Of a DNA stretch of 30,649 bases, positions 20,348-30,432 are shown piece after piece. Both the position numbers and the translations under genes were made by a program. This DNA is from Geosiphon pyriformis (lineage: Eukaryota > Glomeromycota > Glomeromycetes > Archaeosporales > Geosiphonaceae): positions 834,269 to 864,917 of the forward strand of contig JAAOMT010000570.1 in the NCBI GenBank assembly GCA_016748015.1, read 5' to 3'. The notes under the pieces are model-generated. The model was given only the letters and a program-made list of their open reading frames with translations, had not been told where the DNA came from and made no database searches. Every line of letters starts with the position of its first letter. Within the stretch, counting starts at the first letter, position 1.

Positions 20348-21159
20348 TGTTATTTATAGAAAAAGAAGTACCAGAAAAAAATAAAAAAAAATAAAATATA
20401 AAATAGACCAATAAGAAAATAGTACTTAATGAATAAACACATTTTTAGGAAATTATAGCACATTTCCAAGAATAAGCACATTTTTAAGAAATAGTGTAAA
20501 AAAAGAGTAGAAATATGTAAAATCTTATATAATACAAATTATGTATATATAATAAGATATTAAAAGCAAAAAAAACAGAACAATAGTTAAAAATAAGAAA
20601 TTATTAAATACTACTTCCTTTAAAAGATAGTTTTTTATAACTTGAAGTAAAATTATATCTATATTAATAAATATATTCATTACTATCTAATTATGTTATT
20701 ATTGCTTGATTAAGAATTTTTATTATTTTCACACTATTAACAATTTATGTCAATAAAATTCAATATTTAATTATATTAGAACAATAGCTTTTGATTATGT
20801 TTATTAATGGAATACTAATTTATTTATTTATTTTTTGTTGTATACTAATTGATTAAAAGAATTAAATATTGAATAATTAATGTCAAGAATAGTCTGGTAA
20901 AAGATTCATAAAACAAAGGATAGAAAACTTAAAGATAGCTTACCAAAAGAGCACAACTGCCAAACTAAACTAGCCATTATACTAAAGAAAAAAACATATA
21001 TAAAAGAAACTATTATTAAAATCTTTGTTTATTATACAAAAAACTCAACCAAATCCTTTAGATATTAAAATCTTTAAAAATTATTATTATTAACAGCTAT
21101 TGAGCACCAAGTTATGAGTTTGTTATTTGTTTCAACATTTTAAATAATTATCTGTAATA
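20348..21159 (+). repeat. 3' LTR of the decayed family 1 element (812 bp)
   Basis: It starts TGTTATTTATAGAA, carries the CCAATAAGAA block, TATA run at about 20540, T-rich tract and GCACCAAGTTATGAGTTTGTT, and ends in CTGTAATA. It is preceded by a polypurine tract, unlike the solo LTR. The flanking tetranucleotides (ataa left, atgc right) do not match, consistent with its being the end of an element. Confidence 0.82.
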
Positions 21160-22992
21160 ATGCTTGGTTTAAGCTAAGAAAATTAATTCATTGATTGTAA
21201 AAGCTGTAAACAAAACTTTATTTGTGATTTTGGATAGTGATTTTAATAAAGATAGTTTTTATAGATTTGCTAGTTTTAAGAGATGTTTTAATCTGAGACT
21301 GGTTAATTCTTTGGTGAGAAGCTTAACTGCAAAAATTTCAACATGAAAAAATTTTAAAGATGTTGAAAAAACAATTGATTTTGTATTTGTTTTCTTAAAT
21401 TTAATTAATACAGTAGTAAATTGTAATGTTCTGAATATTGAAAAACACTTTAACATTAATTATCAAGCAGTTTTTATCTCTGTAAATTTAAGTAGTTTGC
21501 TGGATGTATATTTGAACTTTTTTTGTAAACAGATGAATAGGAATTGTTAAAATTTTGATTTTAAAGGTGCTAATAATACAAAGTAAGACAAATTCAAAGA
21601 TATTATAATGGCTAATACTATAATGTTTTCTGATAAGTTTGTTGTGTCTAAAAGTTTCTGAAATATAGATATAATATAAAATATCATTTATAAAGTAATA
21701 AGTTTATTAACTAATAAAATGTTTAAAAAAAATGGTTCAAAAATTTTGATGGTGTTTTTACCAAAAAATATTCTAAGTTTCATAAGTTAGAAGTTTTAAT
21801 GTCAAAAATTGTTAAAATTTTATATATAGGAACCAGTAATAAGTTAATCTCTTTGATGAGCTGCTAAATATCTTTGAATAATAATAAGATTTTGAATATT
21901 TAAATTTTGTTAAACTCTGGTGCTAATTTTGGTTATGTAAAATTTGCTCTATCTGGTATAAAAAAATTCTATTTGCTTTTAAGCTTGTTAAATCACTGAG
22001 AGCTAAAAAATTGAATATTAGATTTGTTATTAACAAATACATAAATAATTTTACTGTCAATAAAATCATACAATTAAAAATATATTGGAGTGTTTATTTT
22101 TGAAAGTAGTTTTAAACCACTTAGTCATTAATAATAAATTGGTTCTGGATTTTAATAAGATCAAATCTAAAATTAATAAGATAATAAAAAGTTAAACAAG
22201 AAAAAAACTGGTGTTAAACAGTGTTTCTAATATGTGGCATTATTAATATTTATTATTGGCTCATATTAATAATAATGTTTTCTTTGATATTATGAATGCT
22301 ATTGCTTATAATAATATGTTGCAAGTGGTTAAAAACTTGCCAGATAAGAAAATTGTTAATTTGTTTAGTATTATTAATGAATTTTAAAAACATTATAATG
22401 GTTTTGTTTTTATAATGTTCTTAGATCTTCTAAACTTTTGCTTGGTATGTGAATCTGTATCTTAACTTTGAAAAAAGATCTAAGTATTAATAATTTCTAA
22501 ATATAATAAATAAATAAAATTTTTAATAAATACTAAACCAATTATCTTAATTAAAACTACTTAGAAATTTTTTTTAAAAATACTTTTAAATAGAATTTTA
22601 TTAGTCTGCAACAGATTTAACATTTTTTAACAACAATTTTTCTGTACTTAAGGACACTATTACTCAGTTTTTTATTTTTATAATAAGCTTAGTGTTAAAA
22701 AATATATTGGAAAAGAGTTGTAAACTTTGATTAGTCTTGCAAGATATGCAAAAAACTTATAATTCTGTTGGTTGGCATTATCTGAAAGATAGTTTGATTT
22801 GGATAAAAATATGTAAACAGTTTATTAGGTTTTTTAATAGTATTTATAATAATAGGATTAATTAAATTATAACAAATTATAGACTTATTAATAAGTACTA
22901 AGTGTATAATAGTTTAGACCAAGATAAAGTTTTCTTTTCTCTGTTTTAAAAAATTTTTTATAATTCTTTTTTGTGTATAAAAACTTGTATGG
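21160..22992 (+). pseudogene. Decayed copy of the LINE ORF2 (endonuclease to RT)
   Basis: The frame opens in the middle of the endonuclease (INSLIVKAVNKTLFVILDSD) and runs through KTIDFVFVFLNLI, LNIEKHFNINYQAVF, NNNFSVLKDTITQF, LVLQDMQKTYNSVGWHYLKD, FIRFFNSIYNNRIN and IFYNSFLC. Each is collinear with the minus-strand LINE ORF2 (10260-8456). Stops and indels are dense and the copy is much more AT-rich than the minus-strand one. The left edge abuts the 3' LTR of the decayed Ty3 element, and the right edge is cut at 22992 by an inverted LTR fragment. Confidence 0.85.
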
Positions 22993-23192
22993 TGTTACCA
23001 GAAGTTTTTGGTCTCTTTTCTTAAATGTTGGTAATATTGATTTGCTGTGAATTCACATTCTTAAGAAGTAGTTGAATCTCCAGTAACTGAATTTATCTTC
23101 AAATTATCTCCTATAATTTGAACTGCTGGGCTTATAAGTAGAATGGCCAATTCCTTGCCAGTTATTTTATGTAGTTACATTGTAGTAAACAT
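22993..23192 (-). repeat. Inverted 200-bp LTR fragment of family 2
   Basis: The reverse complement matches the last 200 bp of the family 2 LTRs, including GGCCATTCCACTTATAAGCC (with one change), cagcagttcaaattata, gataatttgaagataaattc and the terminal CTGGTAACA (here TGTTACCAG from 22993). It is closer to the LTR at 26017-27009 (for example cacagcaaatcaa) than to its immediate neighbour. It ends abruptly where the next LTR begins, so copy A probably inserted into it. Confidence 0.8.
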
Positions 23193-24177
23193 TGTTACCA
23201 GATGAAATAAGAGATATTGTTTAGCATAAAATTACTCTTATAAATCTTATTATTAATTAGCATATATTATCGTTTTAAATTATCACTTATTACATTAACA
23301 AAATATCCGAAATTATCATTTAATTAATAATCCAATTTGTACATAACACAAATGTAACCTAAGTGCAATGATCAATTATGCAATACTCTGAAATATGTAA
23401 TATTCAAAAGTTTGTTGAAATTTGTAGAAATTAACCAAAATAATTGATAGTTCACCAAAATATCTAATAGTTCACAGAAATAACTTGTAGTTTGCCAAAA
23501 TGTATCTTTAGTTCAGCAAAATTGTAGAAAAGAGCAAAGTTCAAGTTCATAGAATAGTGTTATGATAAGTTGTATAAAAAAAGAGCTTCTTTTTTCAAAA
23601 AAATGTATCTTACTTTAGATTTATCACTTAGAACCATTCCTACACACACAAAAAGAAATAAAAATCAAATAATTCAAAAAAAAAAACCAAATTCTTTAAT
23701 TATTACACTTGGAAAATCCTCAAAACCCAACTAACATTTTGAAATTGATTAGCTACCAATTTCAGTAAACTGTTAGTGACTCCAGGTCTGGATAGAAAAC
23801 GTTTTCCTTGACAGAATTCTATTTCTTTTACATTTTTTTATTTTTTTTCTTTTATTTTCTTATCATAATCATTAGGGTAGCCTACAGACAAGATTCCTGT
23901 AGAAGAGTTGACTTTTACAGCAAAATAACTACACATTTTAGTGAGCTTCCAGACAAGCAATTCCTGGGAAAGAGTTGACATTTACTACAACATAACTACA
24001 TGAAACAACTGGCACAGAATTGGCCATTCCACTTATAAGCCCAGCAGTTCAAATTATAGAAGATAATTTGAAGATAAATTCAGTTATTGGAGGTTCAAAC
24101 ACTTCCCATAATCGTGAATTAACAGCATTACAACAAACATACAAAAGCTAAGAAGAGACCAAAAACCTCTGGTAACA
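23193..24177 (+). repeat. 5' LTR of copy A (985 bp)
   Basis: It begins TGTTACCAG and ends CTGGTAACA, a perfect 9-bp terminal inverted repeat. It aligns throughout with the LTR at 26017-27009. Shared landmarks are the TATA-like tgtataaaa with agagcttctttt (about 23570), tatcttactttagatttatc, the T-rich tract near 23825-23860 and the tandem-like gtagaagagttgac / gggaaagagttgac. Confidence 0.9.
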
Positions 24178-24179
24178 TT

Positions 24180-24195
24180 TGGTGCTCTTTCACAG
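24180..24195 (+). other. Primer-binding site, copy A
   Basis: TGGTGCTC follows the LTR after two T residues, as in family 1 and copy B. Beyond eight bases it differs (tttcacag). Confidence 0.6.
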
Positions 24196-24222
24196 AAACA
24201 ACACAGCAAAAACAACTTCAAA

Positions 24223-26016
24223 GTGGTAACCACACCAGATGCAACAACTCTAGAGTATTACCAGTCAATTTACACCCACTGCAAGCAAAGATTCAACATT
24301 CCAGACGGAATTGAAGTTGTCAAAAAATCAGTATATCAATACATTGAAAACTGCATCAACAATTATCTTTTTGGAAATTACAATATCTCAGAAGTTAGAA
24401 GCAACCTTTACAATAATTTAGTACACTATTCACAGTTGGGAACTGAAAACCTTAACAGTGAAACACTTGCTACTTACTTTCAAGAACTTAATTTTAACAT
24501 TATCAAGTACTGTGAAGAAACATATCCAGTGCAGTCTCAATACTCTATTGATTTTAAATTAAAGACAGAAACAAGCAACAAAGGCAAACAAAAATTAAAA
24601 CAATACTCAAAAACCACCCCAAATACTCCAATACTACCAAAAACAATTGCCAAACACTTACAAACACCTGAACAAGAAACCAGTTCAAAACTTCCACTTA
24701 CTATCACACCTTTTCCAGCTTCACTTGCATAAGCACAAACACCTAATTTACTCTTAAATCAATTTGCAAGACTAAAAGATTTTACATTACCTAGAAGTCC
24801 CACCAGACAACAAGAACCCCTTCAAATTAGTTCCAATCTCCTTGATTTTCTAGCTGAAAATCGAAGTGAACACTCTGAAACAGCAGCAAATGAAGAAAAT
24901 AATTCTGAAATATCTGAAGAAGAATCAATAGACAGTGAAAACAAAGAAGACAAAATGACAACATATATCGCAAAAATCTCTGAATTTAATGGAGAAGACA
25001 TTGAGACCAGTCCCCAAGAATGGCTTGACCAAGTTACTAAAGCTGAAGATGCAAATGGATGGAATGCTGCCAGAATGCTAAGAACAATTCCCTACTTTCT
25101 CAAAAGAACAGCAGGTGAATGGTTCGAAAACTTAACCACCCCTTTTAATGACTGAACAGCTTTCAAAACTGTCTTCTTAGAACAATTCACCGATAACAAC
25201 ACCTCAATCACACTTCGAAATTGTTTTTACAATATCAAACAAAAACCCTCTGAATCTGTCATGACTTATATTGGAAAATTCAACAAACTTCTCAGATGAA
25301 TTCGCCAACTTGAAACTAATGATTATTATTCCAATGCTCAAATTTTGGATCAATTTATCACTAGTTTAAAGGATAAACTGATTAAAAAAGTTTGCCCACA
25401 TCCCCCAGAAGATTTAAACTCTGCCATTCACTATGCAAAGAGATATGAAATGGCCATGAAAGAAGCCAATTGTACAAAACTCATGAACTTAGCCATTGGA
25501 GAGACCAGCTCAGCAGCTGAAGAGAAAATTGACCAACTCACAAAAAAAGTCAAAAACTATTTCACCAACCAACAACAATAGCAACTCCAAAGATATTAAC
25601 CACCCCAAAGATGGAATCAAAACAACTTTGTATCATCCTCTAATAACCAGCCTCAGAATTGCCATTATTGTGGAATCTCTGGCCACTGGAAAAGAGATTG
25701 CAGAAAGCTACAACAAGACCAACAAAACAGGAGTAATCAATGTTACCCTTCACCACAACAATCTTATTACCAACCACCACTACCATCAGCTTACTATCTA
25801 TCAAGACTGCAATATCAAACCAACTACTATTAACCTGCTCCACAGCCAATGCAACAACAGTATTGACAATCCATTCAACATTACCAAGTATCTGCTCAAA
25901 GATTGGTTCAACAAAACCAATTTGCACCACAAAACCAATTTGCAACAAACAACAACAGAATCAATCCAAATAACCAATTAGTTCCTTAAAATCCAGTTCA
26001 GCCAAGACCTACCCAT
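24223..26016 (+). pseudogene. Gag of copy A, broken by stops
   Basis: One frame encodes a Ty3-type Gag with stops at 24730, 25153, 25297, 25579, 25597, 25831, 25864 and 25987. The N-terminal domain (about 170 residues) is conserved with copy B. The Gag core follows (PQEWLDQV, AARMLRTIPYFL, AGEWFEN, FLEQFTDNNT, ESVMTYIGKFNKLLR). The zinc knuckle CHYCGISGHWKRDC is at about 25655-25700, followed by a Gln/Tyr/Pro-rich tail. The frame opens with GTG at 24223; no in-frame ATG lies nearby. Five stops face CAA, CAG, TGG or CGA codons in copy B. Open frames at 25496-25981 and 25640-25948 are shadows. Confidence 0.85.
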
Positions 26017-27009
26017 TGTTACCAGTAAAATTTTAGCTATTAATTAGCATGAAATTACCCTTATAATTTTTATAATTCATTAGTATATTAATATCATTTC
26101 AAATTATCATTTATTATTTAATCAATTATTACATATCATGATTCAATTAAAATAATCTAATTAGTATAACAGAAAGTAAGATGATCAAATTACACAATAC
26201 TCTGAACTTTGTAACATTTAAAAATTCGCCGAAATTTACAGAAATTCGCCGAAATTTATAAGAAATTCGCTGAAATTATGAATAGTTCACCCAAATTAAT
26301 CAATAATTCAGCGAAATAACTTGTAGTTCATCAAAATGTATCTTTAGTTTACTGGAATTTGGGAAAAGAGAAAAAAAGTGCAAGTTTATAAACTAGTACT
26401 ACAACAAATTGTATAAAAGAAGAGCTTTTCTCTTCTGGAAAATGTATCTTACTTTAGATTTATCTCTTAGAACCATTCCTATACACACAAAAAGAAATAA
26501 ATATCAAATAATTCAAAAAACCAAATTCTTTAATTATTGTACTTGGAAAATTCCCAAAACCCAACTAACATTTCGAAATTGATTAGCTACCAATTTCAGT
26601 AAACTGTTAGTGATTCCAGGCCTGGATAAAAAACGTTTCTCTTAATAGAATTCTATTTCTTTTACATTTCTTTTATTTTTCTTTTATTTTCTTATTACAA
26701 TCATTAGGGTAGCCTACAGATAAAATTTCTGTAGAAGAGTTGACTTTCACAGCAAAGTAACTACATATTTAGTGAGCTTCCAGACAAGCAATTCCTAGGA
26801 AAGAGTTGACGTTTACTACAACATAACTACATAAAGTAACTGGCAAAGGAATTGGCCATTCCACTTATAAGCCCAGCAGTTCAAATTATAGAAGATAATT
26901 TGAAGATAAATTCAGTTATTGGAGGTTCAACTACTTTCTAAAAACGTAAATTCACAGCAAATCAACATTACCAACATTTAAAAAAAGAGACCAAAAACCT
27001 CTGGTAACA
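26017..27009 (+). repeat. 5' LTR of copy B (993 bp)
   Basis: It starts TGTTACCAG and ends CTGGTAACA. It aligns throughout with 23193-24177. A local run of near-repeats (gaaattcgc/ cgaaattta) lies at 26225-26280. It sits directly against copy A gag sequence without a polypurine tract on its left, so it is not the 3' LTR of copy A. Confidence 0.9.
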
Positions 27010-27011
27010 TT

Positions 27012-27027
27012 TGGTGCTCTCCCACGG
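27012..27027 (+). other. Primer-binding site, copy B
   Basis: TGGTGCTCTCCCACGG follows the LTR after two T residues. The first eight bases match the family 1 element and copy A. Confidence 0.6.
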
Positions 27028-27054
27028 AAATAACACAGTAACAACAAATTCAAA

Positions 27055-29070
27055 GTGACAACCACACCAGACACAGCAACTCTAGAGTATTACCAGTCAA
27101 TTTACACCCACTGTAAGCAAAGATTCAACATTCCAGACGGAATTGAAATTGTAAAGAAATCAGTATACCAATACATTGAAAACCGCATCAACAATTATTT
27201 TTTTGAAAACTACAACATTTCAGAAGTTAGAAGCAACCTCTACAATAATTTAGTGCATTATTCACAATTGGGAACAGAAGACCTGAACAGTGAAACACTT
27301 GCTACCTATTTCCAAGAACTTAATTTTAATATTATTAAGTATTGTGAAGAAAAATACTCAGTACAGTCTAAATACTCTTTTGATTTTGAATCAGAGACAG
27401 AAACAAGCAATAAAGGCAAACAAAGATTGAAGCAATACTCAAGAACCACTCCAAACACTCCAACACTACAAAAGACAACTGCCAAACATTTGCAAACACC
27501 TGAATAAGGAACCAGTGTCAAATTACCACTTTCTATTACACCATTTCCAATTTTACTTGTTCAACCACAAACACCAAGTTTACCACTTAGCCGTTTCTCC
27601 AGACCAGAAGATTTTCAGTCACTTAGAAATCCTACTCAACAGCAGAAACCAATATCAACAAGTGCTAATATCATTGATTACTTACAGGAAAACGAAAGTA
27701 ATTACTCAGAAAGCTTGGAAAGTAAAGAAACTGAATCAGAACCAGAAGAAATTCCAGAAAACGAAGAAGAAATGGCAACTGCTTACATTGCAAAAATCCC
27801 AGAATTCACTGGTGAAGACAATGATACCAGTCCCCAAGAATGGCTTGACAAAGTTCAAAAAGCAGGAGATGCAAATGGTTGGATTGCAGCAAGAATGCTC
27901 AAAGCAATTCCCTACTTTCTCCAAGAAACAGCAGGAGAATGGTTTGAAAATTTAGAAAAACTATTTGAAAACTGGCAAGCATTCAAACATGCTTTTCTAC
28001 AACAATTCACTGACAACAATACCTTTATCACTTTCAGAAACTGCTTTCACAATATTAAACAAGAAACATCTGAATCTGTTATGACCTATCTTGGAAGATT
28101 TAACAAACTTCTTAGATGAATCCGACAATTGGAAACCAATGACTACTATTCTGATGCTCAAATTCTGGATCAGTTTATAGCAGGGTTAAAAGACAAACTG
28201 ATTAAGAAAGTCCGTCCACATGCTCCAGCAGACTTAGCAACTGCTATTAGACATGCAAAGAGCTATGAAATGGCAATGGAAGAAACAAATCACACCAAGC
28301 TTGTAAATCTTGCAATTGGAAAAACCAGCTCAGCAGCTGAAAAGAAGATAGACCAACTCACAAAAAAAGTTGAAAGCTACTTCACAAACCAACAACAACA
28401 GCAACAACAACCACAAAGATATCAACCCCCACAATGACACAACCAAAACAATTTTGGATCATCATCCAACAACCAATCTCAAAATTGTCATTATTGTGGA
28501 ATTCTAGGACACTGGAAACAAGATTGTAGGAAATTACAAAGAGACCAACAAAACAGGAGTAATTAACATTACTCTTCACTACAACAATCCTATTACCAAT
28601 CTCTACCACCATCTTATTATTCACCAAGACCACAAAATCAAAACAGTTACTATCCACCAGCTCCACAATCAATGCAGCAACAATATCAGCAACCTTTACC
28701 AATTCAGCCATATCAGACACCACCCACTCAACAATATCAAGTATTAGCAAGAAGATTGGTTTAACATAACCAATCCACACCCCAAAATCAATTGCAGAAT
28801 AACCACAACAGAATCAATCCAAATAACCAGTTGGTTCCCCGAAATTCGGGTCAGCAAAGACCCAGTCACTATCACACTCAACCCAGTTATCTTACAATAC
28901 CAGAGGAATTGGATTTTCAACAAACTGCATTTTCTGAAGGTGAAATTGCAGCACCAAGATCAAACTCTTCCAACCACACCATTCTCCCAGCTCAAATTGC
29001 CCAAAATGCTAATCTGTCAGATATATTTCCATTTGAATTTGAGGCAAATGAATCACCATTTCTGCTTAGT
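27055..29070 (+). pseudogene. Gag of copy B, broken by five stops
   Basis: Gag forms the particle that packages element RNA. Frame 1 opens with GTG at 27055 (in-frame TAA upstream at about 27031, no ATG between). Stops are at 27505, 28117, 28435, 28564 and 28762. The N-terminal domain runs about 150 residues, then an acidic Ser/Glu linker, then the Gag core (27770-28330: PQEWLDKV, MLKAIPYFLQ, AGEWFENL, FLQQFTDNNT, SVMTYLGRFNKLLR, LDQFIAGLKDKL). A Gln run (28390-28430) is followed by the zinc knuckle CHYCGILGHWKQDC (C-X2-C-X4-H-X4-C, about 28486-28530) and a Gln/Tyr/Pro-rich tail. Three stops (27505, 28564, 28762) align with CAA in copy A. The stop at 28117 is shared with copy A. Confidence 0.87.
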
Positions 29071-29460
29071 AATGCAGCAGTCAATGAACAGAAAGCAATT
29101 ACTGCCATGTACACAGAAGCTACAGTGGAAGGAAAACCCATTTGCTTAATCTTAGATAGTGGATCAGCTGGAAGTATCATCACTTACCAGCTGATGCAAC
29201 AACTCAAACAAAACGTAGACAGACCAGCTCAAACAGTTATTGTTATAGCTGATGGTATGAAGAAGACTCCAGTAAGAGAAATTGATGATTTCTCTTTTTC
29301 AATTAATGGAATCACCATTTCAGTTAAAGTTCTTGTTATGGATGCACCCCAATATCAAGCTCTAGTCGGAAATGATTGGCTTCTCAAGGCCAATGCAAAC
29401 CTGAACTGAGAAACTCAAGAACTTAAAATCTTATACCAAGGACAATATACCATAGTACCT
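29071..29460 (+). other. Protease domain of copy B
   Basis: In the same frame as Gag, AITAMYTEATVEGKPICLIL leads to DSGSAGSII, the Asp-Ser-Gly active site of a retropepsin-type protease (about 29152-29180). VIVIADGMKKTP (the mid strand), SVKVLVMDAP and QALVGNDWLLKAN (the C-terminal I/L-x-G-x-D-x-L motif) follow. A TGA at 29407, reading N*ETQEL, closes the domain and probably replaces a Trp codon. There is no frameshift between gag and protease, so the products would come from one polyprotein. Confidence 0.85.
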
Positions 29461-30432
29461 GCAACCTGTGGTACTTTTAACAAACGATCAGAAAAAGCTC
29501 CAGTATTTGAATTTGAAGAGGAGAAAGAAATGCCACTGACTGAAACCTACATGGCTCTTGGATCAACATCCAATTGGGCTGAAGAAACCGAACAAGAGAT
29601 TTTTGAAGAATCAAGAGGATAGAAGAAAGTTAGATATTCTATACTAGAACCACAAAAACAACTACTCTATATTCCACTCAAATGCAAAGATTGCAACAAA
29701 AAACTTTCATCAATGAAAGCATGTATTTCTCCAGAAGAGGAATATGAAACTCGTATTTGTTACTTTTGCAAAACATGCCATAGAGAACGATTTGGATCTC
29801 CAAAAAGAAGTGAAAAATGTGACAACACATCTTGCCTTACATGTGAAGAAATACTACCAGAAGAATGCAATTGGATTGATGTAGCAATGAGAGGAGGAGT
29901 ATGTGATCAAACCTGTCAATATGCTCTATCAATTTTGGAAAAAGTCAGAAGAGGGACACTATTTGATGCAGCATACAACAGTGCTCTCAATAAACTTTAC
30001 CACTACTCTCATGATGCTGAAATGATTTTTGATCTAACAATGGCATTAATCAATAGAGTCACTCAAGAAGATGTTCGCCAAATGAAAGAAGCTAAATATA
30101 TTGAGTACACTATGGAATTAGCTGGATTTGATTATGAAGATGAAGTAGAAACCTACCACCAAATTGCAAGCCACACATATCCAACCAAAGAAGCTCAAAT
30201 TCAATGATTAGAGTGAATGAACATTCAATTGTGTGAAGAATGTGTTATGCCTTGTGATGACCAATGGTGTTTAGAATGTTATGCTCTTAGCATTCCTCTG
30301 TCAGATGAGAATGATGAAAATAAAATCGAATTTGAAGTATCTGAACAAGTAGAAGAACTACCAACCACTCCCATCTATCTTCTTGAAAAGCAACTATCTC
30401 TACAACTTAAATATTTTGACAACCATGGCCAA
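29461..30432 (+). pseudogene. Cys-rich region between protease and dUTPase, copy B
   Basis: I do not recognise this domain. It starts with an acidic linker (EFEEEKEMPLTETYMALGST), a TAG at 29620, then LKCKDCNKK, ICYFCKTCHRERFG, KCDNTSCLTCEE, VCDQTCQY, and after stops at 30205 and 30214 LCEECVMPCDDQWCLECY. That gives at least five C-X2-C or similar pairs, with a helical stretch between about 29925 and 30190. The layout resembles several zinc ribbons. The family 1 element has the same region at the same place (14802-15287), so it is a conserved part of the polyprotein. RNA binding or protein contacts are guesses. Confidence 0.7.

Larger units (their letters stand above)
13191..21159 (+). mobile_element. 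Decayed autonomous Ty3-type retrotransposon (family 1), 5' end missing
   Basis: Remnants of protease, Cys-rich region, dUTPase, RT, RNase H and integrase lie in order on the plus strand, ending with a polypurine tract and a 3' LTR (20348-21159). All frames are shredded by stops and small indels, and AT content is extreme. Its LTR and pre-polypurine region match the non-autonomous element at 1222-4687, which defines family 1. A solo LTR of the same family sits inside the RT. No 5' LTR or clear gag is visible upstream; 13191-13770 holds no identifiable coding sequence and may be decayed gag. The element abuts a decayed LINE at 21160. Confidence 0.82.
23193..26016 (+). mobile_element. Family 2 Ty3-type element, copy A (5' part)
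   Basis: It comprises a 5' LTR (23193-24177), primer site, and a gag-pro reading frame up to 26016, where the LTR of copy B starts. Protease, pol and 3' LTR are absent from the window. The most likely explanation is that copy B inserted into copy A, leaving the rest of A beyond the window; a deletion is the alternative. Confidence 0.78.

Noticed and set aside
20348-21159. A second solo LTR
   Set aside because: A polypurine tract and family 1 3' UTR precede it and the flanking tetranucleotides do not match, so it is the 3' LTR of the decayed element.
25496-25981. Open frames at 25496-25981 (+) and 25640-25948 (-)
   Set aside because: They lie out of frame over the Gag zinc knuckle and Gln-rich tail of copy A, whose true frame is confirmed by alignment with copy B.
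27515-27955. 146-codon plus-strand open frame rich in Lys and Gln
   Set aside because: It is out of frame over the copy B Gag linker and core, which read in frame 1 with clear motifs.
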